64,000 nt of DNA from Calamus simplicifolius (GCA_900491605.1 UESW01004238.1:1210615-1274614); one strand, 5' to 3'; positions 35,101 to 45,141 are shown, counted from the first letter of the stretch. Notes: a model not told the origin generated them from the letters alone. Numbers and translations: made by a program.

Positions 35101-38100
35101 ATGGTGGAACAGAATTATACCGTGCAGGCCCACTTATGCCCGCACAAAGTAAAAGCTCCTATTCCACACCCTTTTTGGCAATTAGAAAGGATATCCCTCC
35201 ACTTATTCCATAACCAAATTGGTCATCATGGATGGGAATTTCCTAGCTGACTCTGAAAATAAAGTTTTCATTTCAAGACATCTTTCACATGAAGGGCATC
35301 TAGAAATAAAAGATATCTTAAACAAAGAATATAAAAATATGCTAATTGATCAAGAAAGCCACAATTCATCATCTGCATAGATGCTTGGACTTGTAACTTG
35401 ATGTTTCTACAGCATGTGAGGGATTGTTGGGACTGTGCTCAGAATGCTGCCAAAAATTATTTCTCTGGACAGCATATCATGTTAGCTTGTCAATATATCC
35501 ACTACCAGTATTGTTCACATAGCAGAAATATGGTAGAAAATGGCCCATAGGATGTGGGGGGTGGATAACCAAGAGCACATCTTTGGTTGTAACTATGGAA
35601 TGAAACATGGTACAACTGCAGATTGGACTCAAGGATCATGCTTTCCTGGCTACAATGCTGTATGGTTATCTTGCTTGCTGGTATGACCATTTATTTGAAC
35701 ATCAAGTAAATTTATCACACAAACAGATGGATGCGCTTTGCATTAGATGGTCAGCAATAGATTATTTTCTGACTATGATATTGTATAATGTCTTTTTTAT
35801 TAGTACAACCATTTGTGTCATTAAGTATAGTTATTGCACAAACACATGGTTGTGTTTCACTCATGGTTTGCCAAGCTGGTACAAAGAGACTTGACAGAAC
35901 CAACCCCGAATCAACCGAACCAACTATACTGAAACGAACCATCCCATCCAGCTCAGCCTGATTTAAGGCAGCTCATGGCTTGTGACCCTCTGGTCTACCT
36001 AAATAGTAGACCACTGGTTCAGTATAGTATGCCTCATACCGTACTGGTCTGTATCGAAACATTACTGATTTTCGGTACGACTTTCATCTCATGAAATAGC
36101 ACTTTTCCTCAGATACAAATTATATACATGAGTTGTATATGGACCTTAGACCAAATAGACAACTTTGTTCCACTAGAGCTACTTTGAGGCCAAACATGGT
36201 ACTACCAAGTTTATATTATATGCACATGCTGGGTTTAAATGGATCTAAAAGGAAGCATCTGTTACATCTATCTTGTTCAAATGGCTCAAGAGGCTTCAAG
36301 AGTTTTTAAATATGTACGAAAATCAATTACAAAATTTTTATCACAATTTCTTTTATACTTCATCAAATTTTCTTTTCAAGACAAATTGTTGGTGTCTACT
36401 CAGACATAGAGTCCCACATGTCTCTCCTACCAACCAGGAGACTAAAGACCAACTCCACGAGATAAACTTACTACCCACAATCCTCTAGGGAATGGAGAGC
36501 CATCAAAATAGATATCACAGAAAATGTGGTAGAGGAGTGGTTAACTATTTTTTAAAGAGCTTTGGCATGATCACGGTCCATCCCTTAAAACTGCATTCCG
36601 ATCTCTGATTGGAAGAGCTTGTATATTAAGTTCCATCCCTTAATCATGTTTGTCTTGGCTTTATCGGGATCTAGCACATTAAGGACTGGTGTTCACACAA
36701 ATATTCCTATCTAGGATCAATTATTTAAAAGAGTATGTAAATTGTAAATCTAGAGACTTCTTGATCGAACATGTCGGATCTTTGTGAAAATGGACTCAAT
36801 CCAATTCCTTGTGTCTCAGCATTTCGAAAGATGAGTGAAGGGGAAAAAATAATATTTGAACAGTTAAACGTTATCCGTATAGCATACCGTTCATCAAGAA
36901 ATTTGATATCAGAGATTTTTGTTCAGTTGTTGATCAAAGGCTGCTTTTTTTTTTGTAGCACAATATCATGGATCATTGCAGAATATTTCTAAATCCAAAG
37001 GATGCGGACAGGAAAAATGGAGGATGCACTATGACGAGATGAAAGCTACAAGGAGAGGCATATATGTTTTTAGGCACAAAAACAAAGAGGTTCTTGATAT
37101 GAGGCTACAAGGAGATGCAAGCTAAATGGATAATTCTTAGGCTACAAAGATTTAGGTACAAAAACAATGAGGTCTACATGGAGATGAAAGATACATGGAA
37201 AATTTTTAGGCTTGATGGTGCCAGTTGACCCCTTCCTCTATAATAACAACGTTTGGGCTTGGCTTTGGCAAGTCGGCCCATCCTCGGCAGAAGGCCCAGC
37301 TTATCCTAGGCGGCTTCTCTTCCGAGTGGACCCCGCCTCCTAGATGGCCCCAAGCTTCCTCGGCGGTCCCGAGTTCCCACGGCGGCCCCGAGCCGCCTGA
37401 CTCCTTCGGCTTTCGTCTCGGCAGCCCCGATTCCAGGCGGCCCCCATCTCCAGGCGACCCCAGTTCCAAGCGGTCTCGGCTCCAGACGACCTTGGCTCCA
37501 GGCGGCCCCGGTTCCAGGCGGCCTTGTCTCCAGACGGCCCCGGCTGCAAGCGGCCTCATCTTCAGCTTCTTAGGCAAACTTTGTCTCTGCCTAGGCCGGG
37601 CCCACCAACCGTCTCTACCTCACAGATGAGCCTTAGAAAGTCATCATCTACTATAAAAAGTACCAATCACCCAGTTCAAACAAGATAAATTCCTACTAAT
37701 TCTGCAAAAGATCATCATTTATTATGAGGCTCCACATGACTCATTCCATCACTAGATGACAAGGCTCCAAACTTCCCAGGCAAGCCACACAGAGTCCAAA
37801 GAGGAATAAATTGAATAAAAGGGACCTCCGACAGGTAAGGGACAACAACACACAATACTCCTAAACGCTCATTCTTGCTCACAGAGAGCTCCTCTCTAGG
37901 CCTCTCTCTTTTTCAAGCTTTCTCAAGCTCACGGCTGTTGTCCAGAGCACTGACTTGAGTGTCGAAGGGTCCCCGCCGAAATCTCTAGTCCTCGGGACTT
38001 TTTGCATGCTCCCGATCGAGAAAGCTCACCGAAAGATCCAGCTGCGACGGAACGCTCGCGGACATTCGAGGAGGGTCAACTGGTGTCAATAGATTAGTGC

Positions 38101-41100
38101 GCCAGGTAGGGGCGCAGCACGGATCATCAGCGATGCTAGTTTGCAGATTCTCGCCCCCCTTAGATCAAAATGGTGGATCCAAAAGATGGTGATGATAAGA
38201 GCCCAAGCAGCTTCCGCCAATCCTGCTGGGGGAGCACCCTCAATAAGCTGAGCAATAGGAGGCTAGCCCTCTACTCCACCATCATCACTATCTCAGGCCA
38301 TTCAAGCAAAACATCATGCCACCCTCACCCTGCAAATTTAAGCATTAATAACAGCTTTCTAAAAGCTGCGAAAGCTGCGGGAGCGGTATTCCATTGCCAC
38401 TCAGTGGCAAATAAAGCAATCTCAAGTTCAAGCTACCAATAAGAGCATCATCAGCTCATCAGCAAGAACAAGCGTAAATAATCAGTAAGAACACCTTCAA
38501 GCTCACAACAAGTACCACAATCCTAAACCTCCCCCCAGGCACTGGCACTTTCCCACTTCAGTCGGCATGATTTCCTGAGGGGCAGATCGCCAACATATTA
38601 AAGTATTCAAATCAGTAGAAGGAGAAAAATTGCTCCAACGAAAAAGCTACGAAAGTTAAGTACACTATGCCTAGACAAAGTATTTCTTTCATTGATACTT
38701 AAAACTGTGATACAAGGGAACCTGACCTGGTCAAGTTACATCAAAACACAAAGACAAAAGGACCCTGAGCATGGTTTCAACACCCTCAGGTCACACCCTC
38801 CGGGTTAAAGGCTCCCAAGTATGGTCCCATCCCAGCGACTCTCGGGTCACCCTTCGGGGTTCAAAAGGATCCTGAGCATGGTTTCAATACCCTCAAGTCA
38901 TCCTCAGGATTAAAGGCTCCCGAGCATGGTCCCATCCCAGCGACTCTCGGGTCATCCTTTGGGGTTCAAAAGGATCCTGAGCATGGTTTCAACACCCTCA
39001 GGTCACCCTCCGAGGTTAAAGGCTCCCGAGCATGGTTCCCATCCCAGTGACTCTCAAGTTACCCTTTGGGGTTCAAAAGGACCCTGAGCATGTTTCAACA
39101 CCCTCAGGTCATCCTTCGGGGTTAAAAGAAACCTGACGACTCTCAACTTTCAGGTCACCCTTTGGGGTTAAAAGGAACCTGACGACTCTCAACTCTCAGA
39201 TCACCCTTCCGGGTTAAAAGAAACCTGACGACTCTCAACTCTCAGGTCATCATTCGGGGTTAAAAGAAATCTCACGACTTCAGCAACTCTCGATCATCAC
39301 TCAGACCGGCCGAAGAAACCCCCGAGACGGTTCCATCTCAGCCTCAGCGGCTTTATCTTTCAGCCGCAACGGCTCTATCTATCTGCCTCAGCGGCATTAT
39401 CACAACCTCAGCGGCTCTATCTTCAGCCGCATTATCACAGCCTCAGCGTCTCTATCTGTCTCAGCGGCTCTATCTGTCTTAGCCTCAGCGACATTATCAC
39501 AGCCTCAGCGGCTCTATCTGCCTTAGCGGCATTATCACAGCCTCACCGGCTCTATCACAGCCTCAACGGCATTATCATAGCCTTAGCGGCTCTATCTCTC
39601 AGCCGCATTATCACAGCCTCAGCGGCTCTATCTCTCAGCCTCAGCGGCTCTATCTATCTACCTCAGCGGCATTATCACAGCCTCAACGGCTCTATCTATC
39701 AGCCTCAGTGGCATTATCTCTTAGCCTCAGCGGTTCTATCTGCCTCAATGGCCTTATCACAGCCTTAGCGGCTCTATCTACCTCAATGGCATCATCACAA
39801 CCTCAACAGCTCTATCTGCCTCAACGGCATTTTCACAGCCTCAGCGGCTCTATCTCTCAGCCCCAACAGCCTCATATCTGCGTCCGCGGCATTATCAGGC
39901 CTCAGCGGCTCCATTCCTTCGCCCCCATGGCCTCATTACAACTTTAGCAGCTCTCTCACAGCCTTAGCGGCTTTACTTTAGCCTCAGCGGCTCTAACTTT
40001 ACCTTAATGGCCAATGGCCAATTGGGTAAGACCTTTGTTTAAATTATACACTTGCAACATATTGCTGATTACTTTAGCCAGCCAAGAAGACAAAGTCAAC
40101 TCACAGATAGGAGAAACTAACTCCCTAGCTTATAGTAATGGTACTGGCCGGTCTCAGCAGCCCCCGAGCCGGTCTAAGCAACCCCCGAGCAATCTCAGCA
40201 GCCCACGGCGGCCTCGGCGACCCCAAGCCTGCCACGACAACCTTAAGTCAGTAGTTGGCAAGAGACCTTCCGACTCCAAGTTAGCAGATAGCAACAAAAA
40301 GATTTCTCCACCAGAAAGGAACCAGAGCTCTAAGCTGGTATAAAAGATAGATGCAAAGGTAAAAAGCTCTACACTCCTTTCGCTTAGCTGATGCAGGGCA
40401 CACAAGCTCAAGGAGTGTGGGGGGCATCTAATGAGACCAGTTGACCCCTTCCTTATAATAACCACGTTTGGGCTTGGCTTCGGCAAGTTGGCCCATCCTC
40501 GGCGGAAGGCCTAGCTTATCCTAGGCGGCCTCTCTTTCTGGGTGGACCCTGCCTCCTAGACGGCCCTGAGCTTCCTCGGCGGTCTCGAGTTCCCACGGTG
40601 GCCCTGAGCTCCCACGGCAGCCCCGAGCCGCTCGACTCCTCCGGCCTTCGTCTCGGCGGCCCCGATTCCAGGCAGCCCCCGTATCCAGGTAACCCGGTTT
40701 TAGGCAGGCCCGGCTCCAGACGGCCTCGATTCCAGGCGGCCTCGTCTCCAAGTGGTCCCTGTTCTAGGCGGCCTCGTCTTCAGCTTCTTAGGCAAATCTT
40801 TGTCTTTGCCTAGGCTGGACCCACCAACCTCTACCTTACAGATGAGCCCCAGAAAGTCATCATCTGCTATAAAAAGTATCAATCATCCAGTTCAAATAAG
40901 GCAGATTCCTACTAATTATGCAAAAGATCATCCTCCACATGACTCATTCCATCACTAGATGACAAGGCTCTAAACTTCTGAGGCAAGCCACGGAAAGTCC
41001 AAAAAGGAATAAATTAGATAAAAGGAACCCCAACAAGTTAAGGGACAACAACATACAATACTCCTAAACGGTCATTCTTACTCATATAGAGCTTCTCTCT

Positions 41101-41805
41101 CTTTCGAGCTTTCTCAAGCTCACAGTTGTTATCCAGATCATTGACTTGAGCGTCGAAGGGTCCCACTGAAATCTCGTCCCTGAGACTTTTTGCACACTTT
41201 CGATCGAGAGAAGCTCACCGAAAGATCCAGACTGCGACGGAACGCTCACGGACATTCGAGGAGGGTAATTTGGCGTCAACAAGGCTATAAGGAGATGAAA
41301 GCTCCATGGAAAATTCTTCAAACAATGGAGCAATGAAAGTAAAGGCAGCAGGTATCAATCATCGAAACAGCATGATCTAAAAGAAGGATTAACCTTTGTC
41401 GCAATATGAGGCTGTAGCTAACTTTCGATCAGTCCAGCATATCAGTTCGAAAACAAGTTTCCATGGAATCGAAGGAAAAAGGGAGAAAAAAGATCGAATA
41501 CCTTGCCGAGCAACTGAACCATGGAGGTTCTGGAGTAGGGAACGATGACTTCGAGAATGGTATTAGAAGCTCCAGGAGCGGACATCAGCCATCCAAGCGC
41601 CTGTTATCCATTATCGTTATGATTGGTAGACCGGTATAGATGGGAGAGAGGAACAATGTCAAGGAAACGCCAGAGAGAGAAAAGGGGGAGAGGAGAGCGA
41701 GAGGAGGCTTGGAACCTGAGAAGCTCCGCCAGAGAGGTAGATAACGGCCTGTGTGGGGCTAGAATGGATAGCTTCGACGAGGGCGCGAATCCACCCTTCC
41801 GTCAT
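14640..41805 (-). CDS. CinA/PncC-like domain fused to NMNAT-type nucleotidylyltransferase (At2g01220-like), 385 aa, 12 exons over 27 kb
   Basis: Exons, 5' to 3' on the minus strand: 41805-41716, 41600-41502, 32599-32515, 32001-31932, 23021-22961, 22845-22792, 18762-18606, 18504-18408, 17872-17763, 16464-16358, 14950-14840, 14756-14640. All splice as GT-AG with matching phases, giving 1158 bp with no frame break. ATG at 41805 was chosen because MTEGWIRALVEAI matches the family start. Residues about 1-150 resemble the CinA C-terminal (PncC) fold (LSGGAS, APGASNTILE, VPYSR, QLLGK). Residues about 215-385 are a nucleotidylyltransferase with HxGH as HDGH (226-229, in GSFNPLHDGH), FVIGADTAARL, and a late SSTEIR (375-380). 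By family, a dinucleotide/NAD-type adenylyl- or cytidylyltransferase; substrate unproven. The PncC catalytic Lys region (YSNEAK in bacteria) reads YSRTSM, so amidase activity is doubtful. Introns 2 and 4 (8.9 kb each) and 6 (4 kb) hold transposons. Confidence 0.93.
14951..17762. other. Introns 9-10 of the CinA/nucleotidylyltransferase gene
   Basis: Intron 10 (14951-16357) and intron 9 (16465-17762) flank exon 10. They are AT-rich with short A and T runs. Nothing in them resembles a second gene or an intact mobile element. Confidence 0.5.
19955..20463. mobile_element. Nested hAT-like MITE
   Basis: TAGGGGTAAGCATGGGCC at the left is the inverse of GACCCATGCCCACCCCTA at the right, a terminal inverted repeat of about 17 bp with few mismatches. 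The GCCCAAGCCCGGC and CAACCCGACCC subterminal sequence is typical of plant hAT MITEs. The interior includes an (AT)n microsatellite at 20133-20192. Confidence 0.55.
20133..20192. repeat. (TATG)n/(TA)n microsatellite
   Basis: About 60 bp of ATATGTATGTATG followed by uninterrupted TA dinucleotides inside the nested MITE. Confidence 0.9.
22867..22958. repeat. 46-bp tandem duplication filling most of intron 5
   Basis: AACAAATCTAGAAGAATC begins at 22867 and at 22913. The duplicated block, including AAAGAGAGAACAATAAGCA, makes up most of this 115-bp intron and runs up to its 5' splice site at 22960. The intron was probably about 70 bp before duplication. Confidence 0.85.
23022..23879. other. Intron 4 between exon 5 and the gypsy insertion
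   Basis: AT-rich intron sequence without a recognisable repeat or gene. It ends at the gypsy target site ATTAT. Confidence 0.5.
23880..24252 (+). repeat. 5' LTR of the gypsy element (373 bp)
   Basis: Starts TGATGCAAACAGGG, ends CACTGCGTCA. It contains three ~34-bp direct repeats of TTTCCTAAATTATTTTATTT followed by CTATAAATAG, a likely TATA box near 24083. Confidence 0.93.
24256..24267 (+). other. Primer-binding site of the gypsy element
   Basis: TGGTATCGGAGC, four bases after the 5' LTR, matches the initiator-tRNA-Met primer site TGGTATCAGAGC with one change. Confidence 0.85.
24286..25368 (+). pseudogene. gypsy gag (broken)
   Basis: The frame starts at ATG 24286 but breaks near 24370. It resumes through a capsid-like region (LPYFNG, DWLAKVERFVD, VASRLKGGASAWWE), shifts again near 25000-25040 and continues to TGA at 25366. 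The acidic, Arg-rich N-terminal segment precedes the capsid. The downstream zinc knuckle is in the next frame block. Confidence 0.85.
25372..28841 (+). pseudogene. gypsy pol: zinc knuckle, protease, RT, RNase H, integrase (multiple stops)
   Basis: In order: zinc knuckle CYRCNQPGHRSNECP (near 25430), aspartic protease motif IVDSGSNENIIS (near 25690-25730), reverse transcriptase from about 26310 with VVYFDDILIY near 26740-26770, RNase H with TVDCDASGVGIGAVF near 27180, integrase HHCC-like region and core (MDFVLGLP, VVIDRFSKMAHF, ITSDRDTKFLS) 27750-28230, and a C-terminal part to the 3' LTR. In-frame stops and frameshifts occur near 25735, 26198, 26495, 26610, 27320, 27675 and 28230, so no full polyprotein can be made. 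Confidence 0.9.
28819..29226 (+). repeat. 3' LTR of the gypsy element (408 bp)
   Basis: Same sequence as the 5' LTR but with four instead of three ~34-bp TTTCCTAAATTATTTTATTT repeats, which explains the 35-bp length difference. A few other substitutions separate the two LTRs. Confidence 0.93.
29232..31931. other. Intron 4 between the gypsy insertion and exon 4
   Basis: No gene seen. 30830-31500 is a dispersed repeat rich in GGTACGTACCG/CCGTACC motifs, similar in character to 35880-36070 and 63490-63650. It includes a (TGGCAG)n microsatellite at 31061-31087 and a 64-bp tandem duplication starting at 31295 and 31359 (GATTTTCGATTGGTGCAGTTT). Confidence 0.5.
31295..31422. repeat. 64-bp tandem duplication in intron 4
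   Basis: CCTGATTTTCGATTGGTGCAG followed by GTACACCTTGAACCAACCAGCT occurs twice, 64 bp apart, with a few substitutions. Confidence 0.85.
32641..32840. mobile_element. 200-bp fold-back MITE with a perfect 9-bp target duplication
   Basis: The left arm (AGCTAGACTTCACTATATTTG... to about 32715) is the inverse of the right arm ending at AGTCTAGCT. They share about 75 bp with scattered mismatches, including GAATGTAGCCAA and GATCTACAC. ACAAATAAA flanks both ends (32632-32640 and 32841-32849). A 9-bp duplication points to a Mutator-derived MITE. It sits 40 bp upstream of exon 3, in intron 2. Confidence 0.85.
32850..37212. other. Intron 2, gene-distal part without genes
   Basis: AT-rich intron sequence. 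A diverged ~170-bp duplication (GCATGCATGGAAAAGTGA at about 33460 and 33630) is visible. 35880-36070 carries the GGTTCGGTA/CCGTACTGG-type dispersed repeat. Just before the LTR element (37030-37212), the phrase GGCTACAAGGAGATG is loosely repeated. No coding exon of the host gene was found here. Confidence 0.5.
34850..35216. mobile_element. Possible MITE
   Basis: GTTTTGTTGTGGAATAG near 34856 is inversely related to CTTATTCCATAACCAAAT near 35200, giving inverted ends around a 370-bp interior. The similarity is short and I could not define a target duplication. Confidence 0.3.
37213..38091 (+). repeat. 5' LTR (879 bp) of the non-autonomous element
   Basis: Begins TGATGGTGCCAGTTGACC. It contains a GC-rich stretch of GGCGGCCCCGAG/CCAGGCGGCC repeats (37320-37560), a TATAAAA-like box near 37650, and ends GGTGTCAATA. 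Frames through the GC-rich stretch are not genes. Confidence 0.9.
38092..40428 (+). repeat. Internal region of the non-autonomous element: satellite-like direct repeats
   Basis: 38765-39110 contains about three ~106-bp units built on GGCTCCCGAGCATGGTCCC and AGGATCCTGAGCATGGTTTC. 39120-39290 has ~51-bp units of CCTGACGACTCTCAACTCTC. 39330-40010 is a dense ~20-bp repeat of CAGCCTCAGCGGCTCTATC and GGCATTATCA. No reverse transcriptase or integrase is present. Confidence 0.85.
40429..41281 (+). repeat. 3' LTR (853 bp) of the non-autonomous element
   Basis: Matches the 5' LTR from GACCAGTTGACCCC to GGCGTCAACA, with substitutions and short indels, including one fewer short stretch near the R region. 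Confidence 0.9.
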
Positions 41806-42584
41806 CTGACTCCCGTTTGGCCCTTCCTCCGTCGAAGGCCGATTCGACGAGGGTTCTACTGGCTCCGTGCGACGCACGCTCTTTTGGCAGATCTTCCACT
41901 GTTCGGGTTAAATTGACTGAGATGTTTTCCCTAGAAACTCTAATTTTATGATTGTCCGTTCGGTTAGAAAAAATTTTCTTTTTGTTTTCATGGATGTCTT
42001 TTTCCATGGACCATGGGAAAAAACTTTCTTTCCTTTACGATGGATTGCTATGATGAAGGCACCCTTATAACCTGAATTAATGTCCCATTGGTTGCGACTT
42101 GCGAGAATAAAACCAATATAAGAATGTTGGTGCCAGCATGAAATTAAGATAAGAATAGAGTAAACAAAATGATTTCAGTGTCTGACTTGAAATAGGAAAT
42201 TAAATCCAAAATGGAATGCTAATTTCATTTCATTCGTTGTTATGTATAAAAATAAAATCAGTTTATTTTAATTTATCCTTATATTAAAAAATTAATTTAA
42301 TAAGTTAATGAACTTCATTTTTAATGCTTTTTATAAATATTATATAACATGCATGAATTAAAATTTTTTAAAATTTTATACTAAGCCAATAAAATTAGTA
42401 AATATAATATTAAAAATAATACTTATTAAAATTTAGACAAATTTTCTACATAAATATTGTTTCTCCCGTGCATGCACACACATATAAACTCGACAAACCC
42501 TCCTCCCTTCCTCCCCTAAAAAAAAAAAATATCATCCAAAAAAGCTATTATATATATATATATATAGAAAGAGAGAGAGAAAGT
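41806..42584. other. Upstream region of the CinA/nucleotidylyltransferase gene
   Basis: Contains the promoter and 5' UTR of the minus-strand gene. An in-frame upstream extension without ATG reaches about 41877. Beyond 42170 the sequence becomes AT-rich. No TATA box could be assigned with confidence. Confidence 0.4.
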
Positions 42585-43010
42585 TAAACTTGACTATACC
42601 ATAAGTAACTAAGTCTAAATCCAATCGTCTTTTTCATTTTGAAATCTATATGAATCAAAAATATAAAAAAAATAGAATGGCTTTGAGATCAATATGAATC
42701 CAAAAATAAAAAATTTGGTCAAATCTAAGATTTAGAAAATGGCTATATATAATTATAGTATGTGTGTATATATATATATATAAATATAGCCAAGTATAAG
42801 ATTCGATCATCTTCTCTATCATCAGGTTCACACATATTCCAAAGTCATTTTATCTTTTTCAATTTTTTTTTATCTTTGAGTTGGATTTAAATGAATTTTG
42901 AAGTTGTCCTATCTTTTTCTTTTTTTTTCTATCTTTGAGATCAAATCCAAGGACGAAGAAAATGAATGGATTTAGACTTGATTATTTCAGTATAATTAAG
43001 TCTATCTCTA
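42585..43010. mobile_element. Two degraded MITE copies related to the 32.6-kb MITE
   Basis: AAACTTGACTATAC...AAGTCTAAATCC at 42590-42640 and GGATTTAGACTTGATTATTTCAGTATAATTAAGTC at 42970-43005 are inversely related. They match the ends of the 200-bp MITE at 32641 (GACTT..ACTATA..AGTCYAAATCC). An internal ATATAGCCAAGTATAAGATTCGATC near 42785 suggests a second copy start. A TA microsatellite separates them. Confidence 0.5.
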
Positions 43011-43031
43011 TACATATATATTATTAAAAAT

Positions 43032-44556
43032 TATTGGTCCAGATGGCAACCCAAGAGGGGGATGAATTGAGTTCTTAAAAAATTTAGCTCTTTAAAACTA
43101 TGTGATTTGAAATAAAGAGATTGAGTGCAAGATAAATGCTTAGCACAAATAATGAGATAGAAAGAGAGAGACAAAGCATGCCAAACACAAAGATTTTATA
43201 GTGGTTCGGTGTATCCAACACCTACGTCCACTCCCAAGTAGCACTTGGGCCCACACTATAATCCACTTGATTACAGCCGAGTTGTTTTACAAGCTCATAA
43301 CTCAAAACTTGTTGTTTCCCCCGTAATCACAACGAATCCAGCTGGTTTTACCCGGCTCACCAGCAAAAATCCAACCGCAAGCTATCCTTAGCTTGTCCCG
43401 AAGTATACTACCTCCACTATTTCAAAATCAGCAAACATAAATGAAAAATAGAGTTTAGAATACAAAACAGCTCCTTAAATGAGCAAATATGAAATAAATA
43501 AACAAGGATAGGAAAGCCTGATAGAAGCGTTTGAAAGCAAGCTTTTCTTCTTTTCCTCTTCTCCTTTGAAAGATTGAATCAAGGCCTCAGCTCAGATTCT
43601 TCACTGAAAGTTGCAGTTGAAAAGTTGAGGATTTGGGGCTTTTGCTTTCTTTCTTCTAACGTTGGAAATCTCCTTGATTTGATCTTGAGAAGCTTGTGGA
43701 TTTCTCTTTGAACTTTCTGGGATTGATGGATTTGAGCTTTGAGTCTTTCCTCTTTGATTTCTCTCTCAATATTTTTCGGATTTTTTCAGTCTCTATTTTC
43801 TTTTCTTTAACGGACGATTCCCCCTTTTTATAGATCTCTTAATCCAAGTTTAGGTGGAAAATATAGCCATTATGAGATGCTTGGATACTTCTACACACAA
43901 AGAAAAATAGCCGTTAGAGATTAGGTGGAAAAAATATTACCGTTGGAGTCCGTTCTGAATTGAAAATCCGTTCCTAACAGGTTGGAGTCGGCTCCAACTT
44001 TTCAGGTGTCGGCTCCAGATTGGTTGTCCAAAAATAGCAAACAAAAAGTTGTTGAGGAGTCGGCTCCGAGAAAGTTAAGTGTCGGCTCGTCGCTTTCGGG
44101 AGTCGGCTCCGGAATCCAAGAGTGTCAGCTCCAGAAATGTCCATAAAAACACGTTCTCTGTTCTCAGGTTAGAGTCGGCTATAGAAACTCAGGTGTCGGC
44201 TCCCGAACTCTTAGGTGTCGGCTCCCGAATTCTAGGTGTCGGCTCCAAAATTGAAACAGAATACACTTCTCTATATCTCAGGTTGGAGTCGGCTCTGAAA
44301 CTCTGGTGTCGACTCCGAACCATGCCAAAAATCCAGAAATCTTCTGATACGCCTTGGGATCGGCTCCTGACTATTTGGTGTCGACTCTAAGTTCTGAACT
44401 TTGAAAAATTCCTTTAAAATTTGATTCAAAACTTATCCTTTATTCCTTTTGATTGATTAAACATTTTTATTCCCTGAAACACTTATTAAATCTATCAGAA
44501 ACATAGTGAATATACATGTCTTTTGTTAATCATCAAAATCAATAATTGGGTCAACA
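43032..44556 (-). repeat. 3' LTR of the Sirevirus-like element (1525 bp)
   Basis: Nearly identical to 51552-53103. In element orientation it begins TGTTGACCCAATTATTG and its last bases (plus-strand TATTGG at 43032) carry one change from the canonical end. A cluster of (G/A)GTGTCGGCTCC / GAGTCGGCTCC motifs occupies 43985-44385. Confidence 0.95.
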
Positions 44557-44570
44557 ATCTCCCCCTTTTT
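44557..44570 (-). other. Polypurine tract of the Sirevirus-like element
   Basis: On the minus strand AAAAAGGGGGAGAT directly precedes the 3' LTR, the position and composition expected for the plus-strand primer. Confidence 0.85.
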
Positions 44571-45141
44571 GATTATTATAAAAACATTGAGTATATGCAT
44601 GATTAAACAATAAGAGTTTCAAATCAATTTTTAAATATTTAGTTCTCATAGGTAAGCTCCCCCTGAATGAAGTAGCTCCCCCTATGATACTCAATTTAAC
44701 ATCTTTTCTTCTCTTTAACAGTAAACGCATATACAACTATCAATTACTTCTCATATGAGTTTAATCTTTGATACCAATTAAACTGTCGTATCAAATTAAG
44801 TCAATTAAGCTTCTTCCTTTCAATGCACATATAGAATTGTCAATTACTTCTTCCTCATATACAATCAATTAAATACCAATTGATTAAGCTTATTTGTTCC
44901 AATGCATATACAAATATCAAATACTTCTCTCCTTTTTTGTAATCAATAAAAAGGTTAAGAAGTTTCAAATTAAATGACAAAATTAAGAGATGCTTCAAAG
45001 ATCAAATGATATTCATTAAGTATCAAAAAGTTCATTACATACTTCACAAAGTCAAGCATTACATTATATTACAAAAAAAAAATTCATTACATCAAAATTT
45101 CAGTAAAAAGTAAATCAACATCAAACTTAAGCAAATAAACA
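44571..45141. other. Non-coding 3' interior of the Sirevirus-like element
   Basis: Between the envelope-like gene and the polypurine tract. It contains loosely repeated AATCAATTAAATACCAATT-type phrases, consistent with the repetitive region Sireviruses carry upstream of the 3' LTR. Confidence 0.5.

Larger units (their letters stand above)
37213..41281 (+). mobile_element. Non-autonomous LTR retrotransposon (LARD-like, probably gypsy-derived) in intron 2
   Basis: LTRs at 37213-38091 and 40429-41281 share almost their whole length. Flanking AGGCT (37208-37212 and 41282-41286) is a perfect 5-bp target duplication. A purine tract (GGAGTGTGGGGGGCATC) precedes the 3' LTR, and a possible primer-binding site (GTGCGCCAGGTAGGGG) follows the 5' LTR. 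The 2.3-kb interior has only a short gag-like start (ATGGTGGATCCAAAAGAT at 38170) and no pol, so it depends on another element. The terminal dinucleotides are partly mutated (3' LTR begins TA; 5' LTR ends TA). It lies 221 bp downstream of host exon 2. Confidence 0.9.

Noticed and set aside
37225..37629. Proline-rich 134-codon protein
   Set aside because: It lies inside the GC-rich part of an LTR and a similar frame appears in the other LTR at 40598-40813.
39708..40343. Ser/Leu-rich ORFs in the non-autonomous element
   Set aside because: They are translations of the ~20-bp CAGCCTCAGCGGC repeat and adjoining sequence.
43985..44390. Relation between the GTGTCGGCTCC motifs of the Sirevirus LTR and the GGGTGTCG core of the Mutator-like element
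   Set aside because: They share only GGTGTCG, with different flanks, spacing and element class; chance or convergent CpG richness is the simpler explanation.
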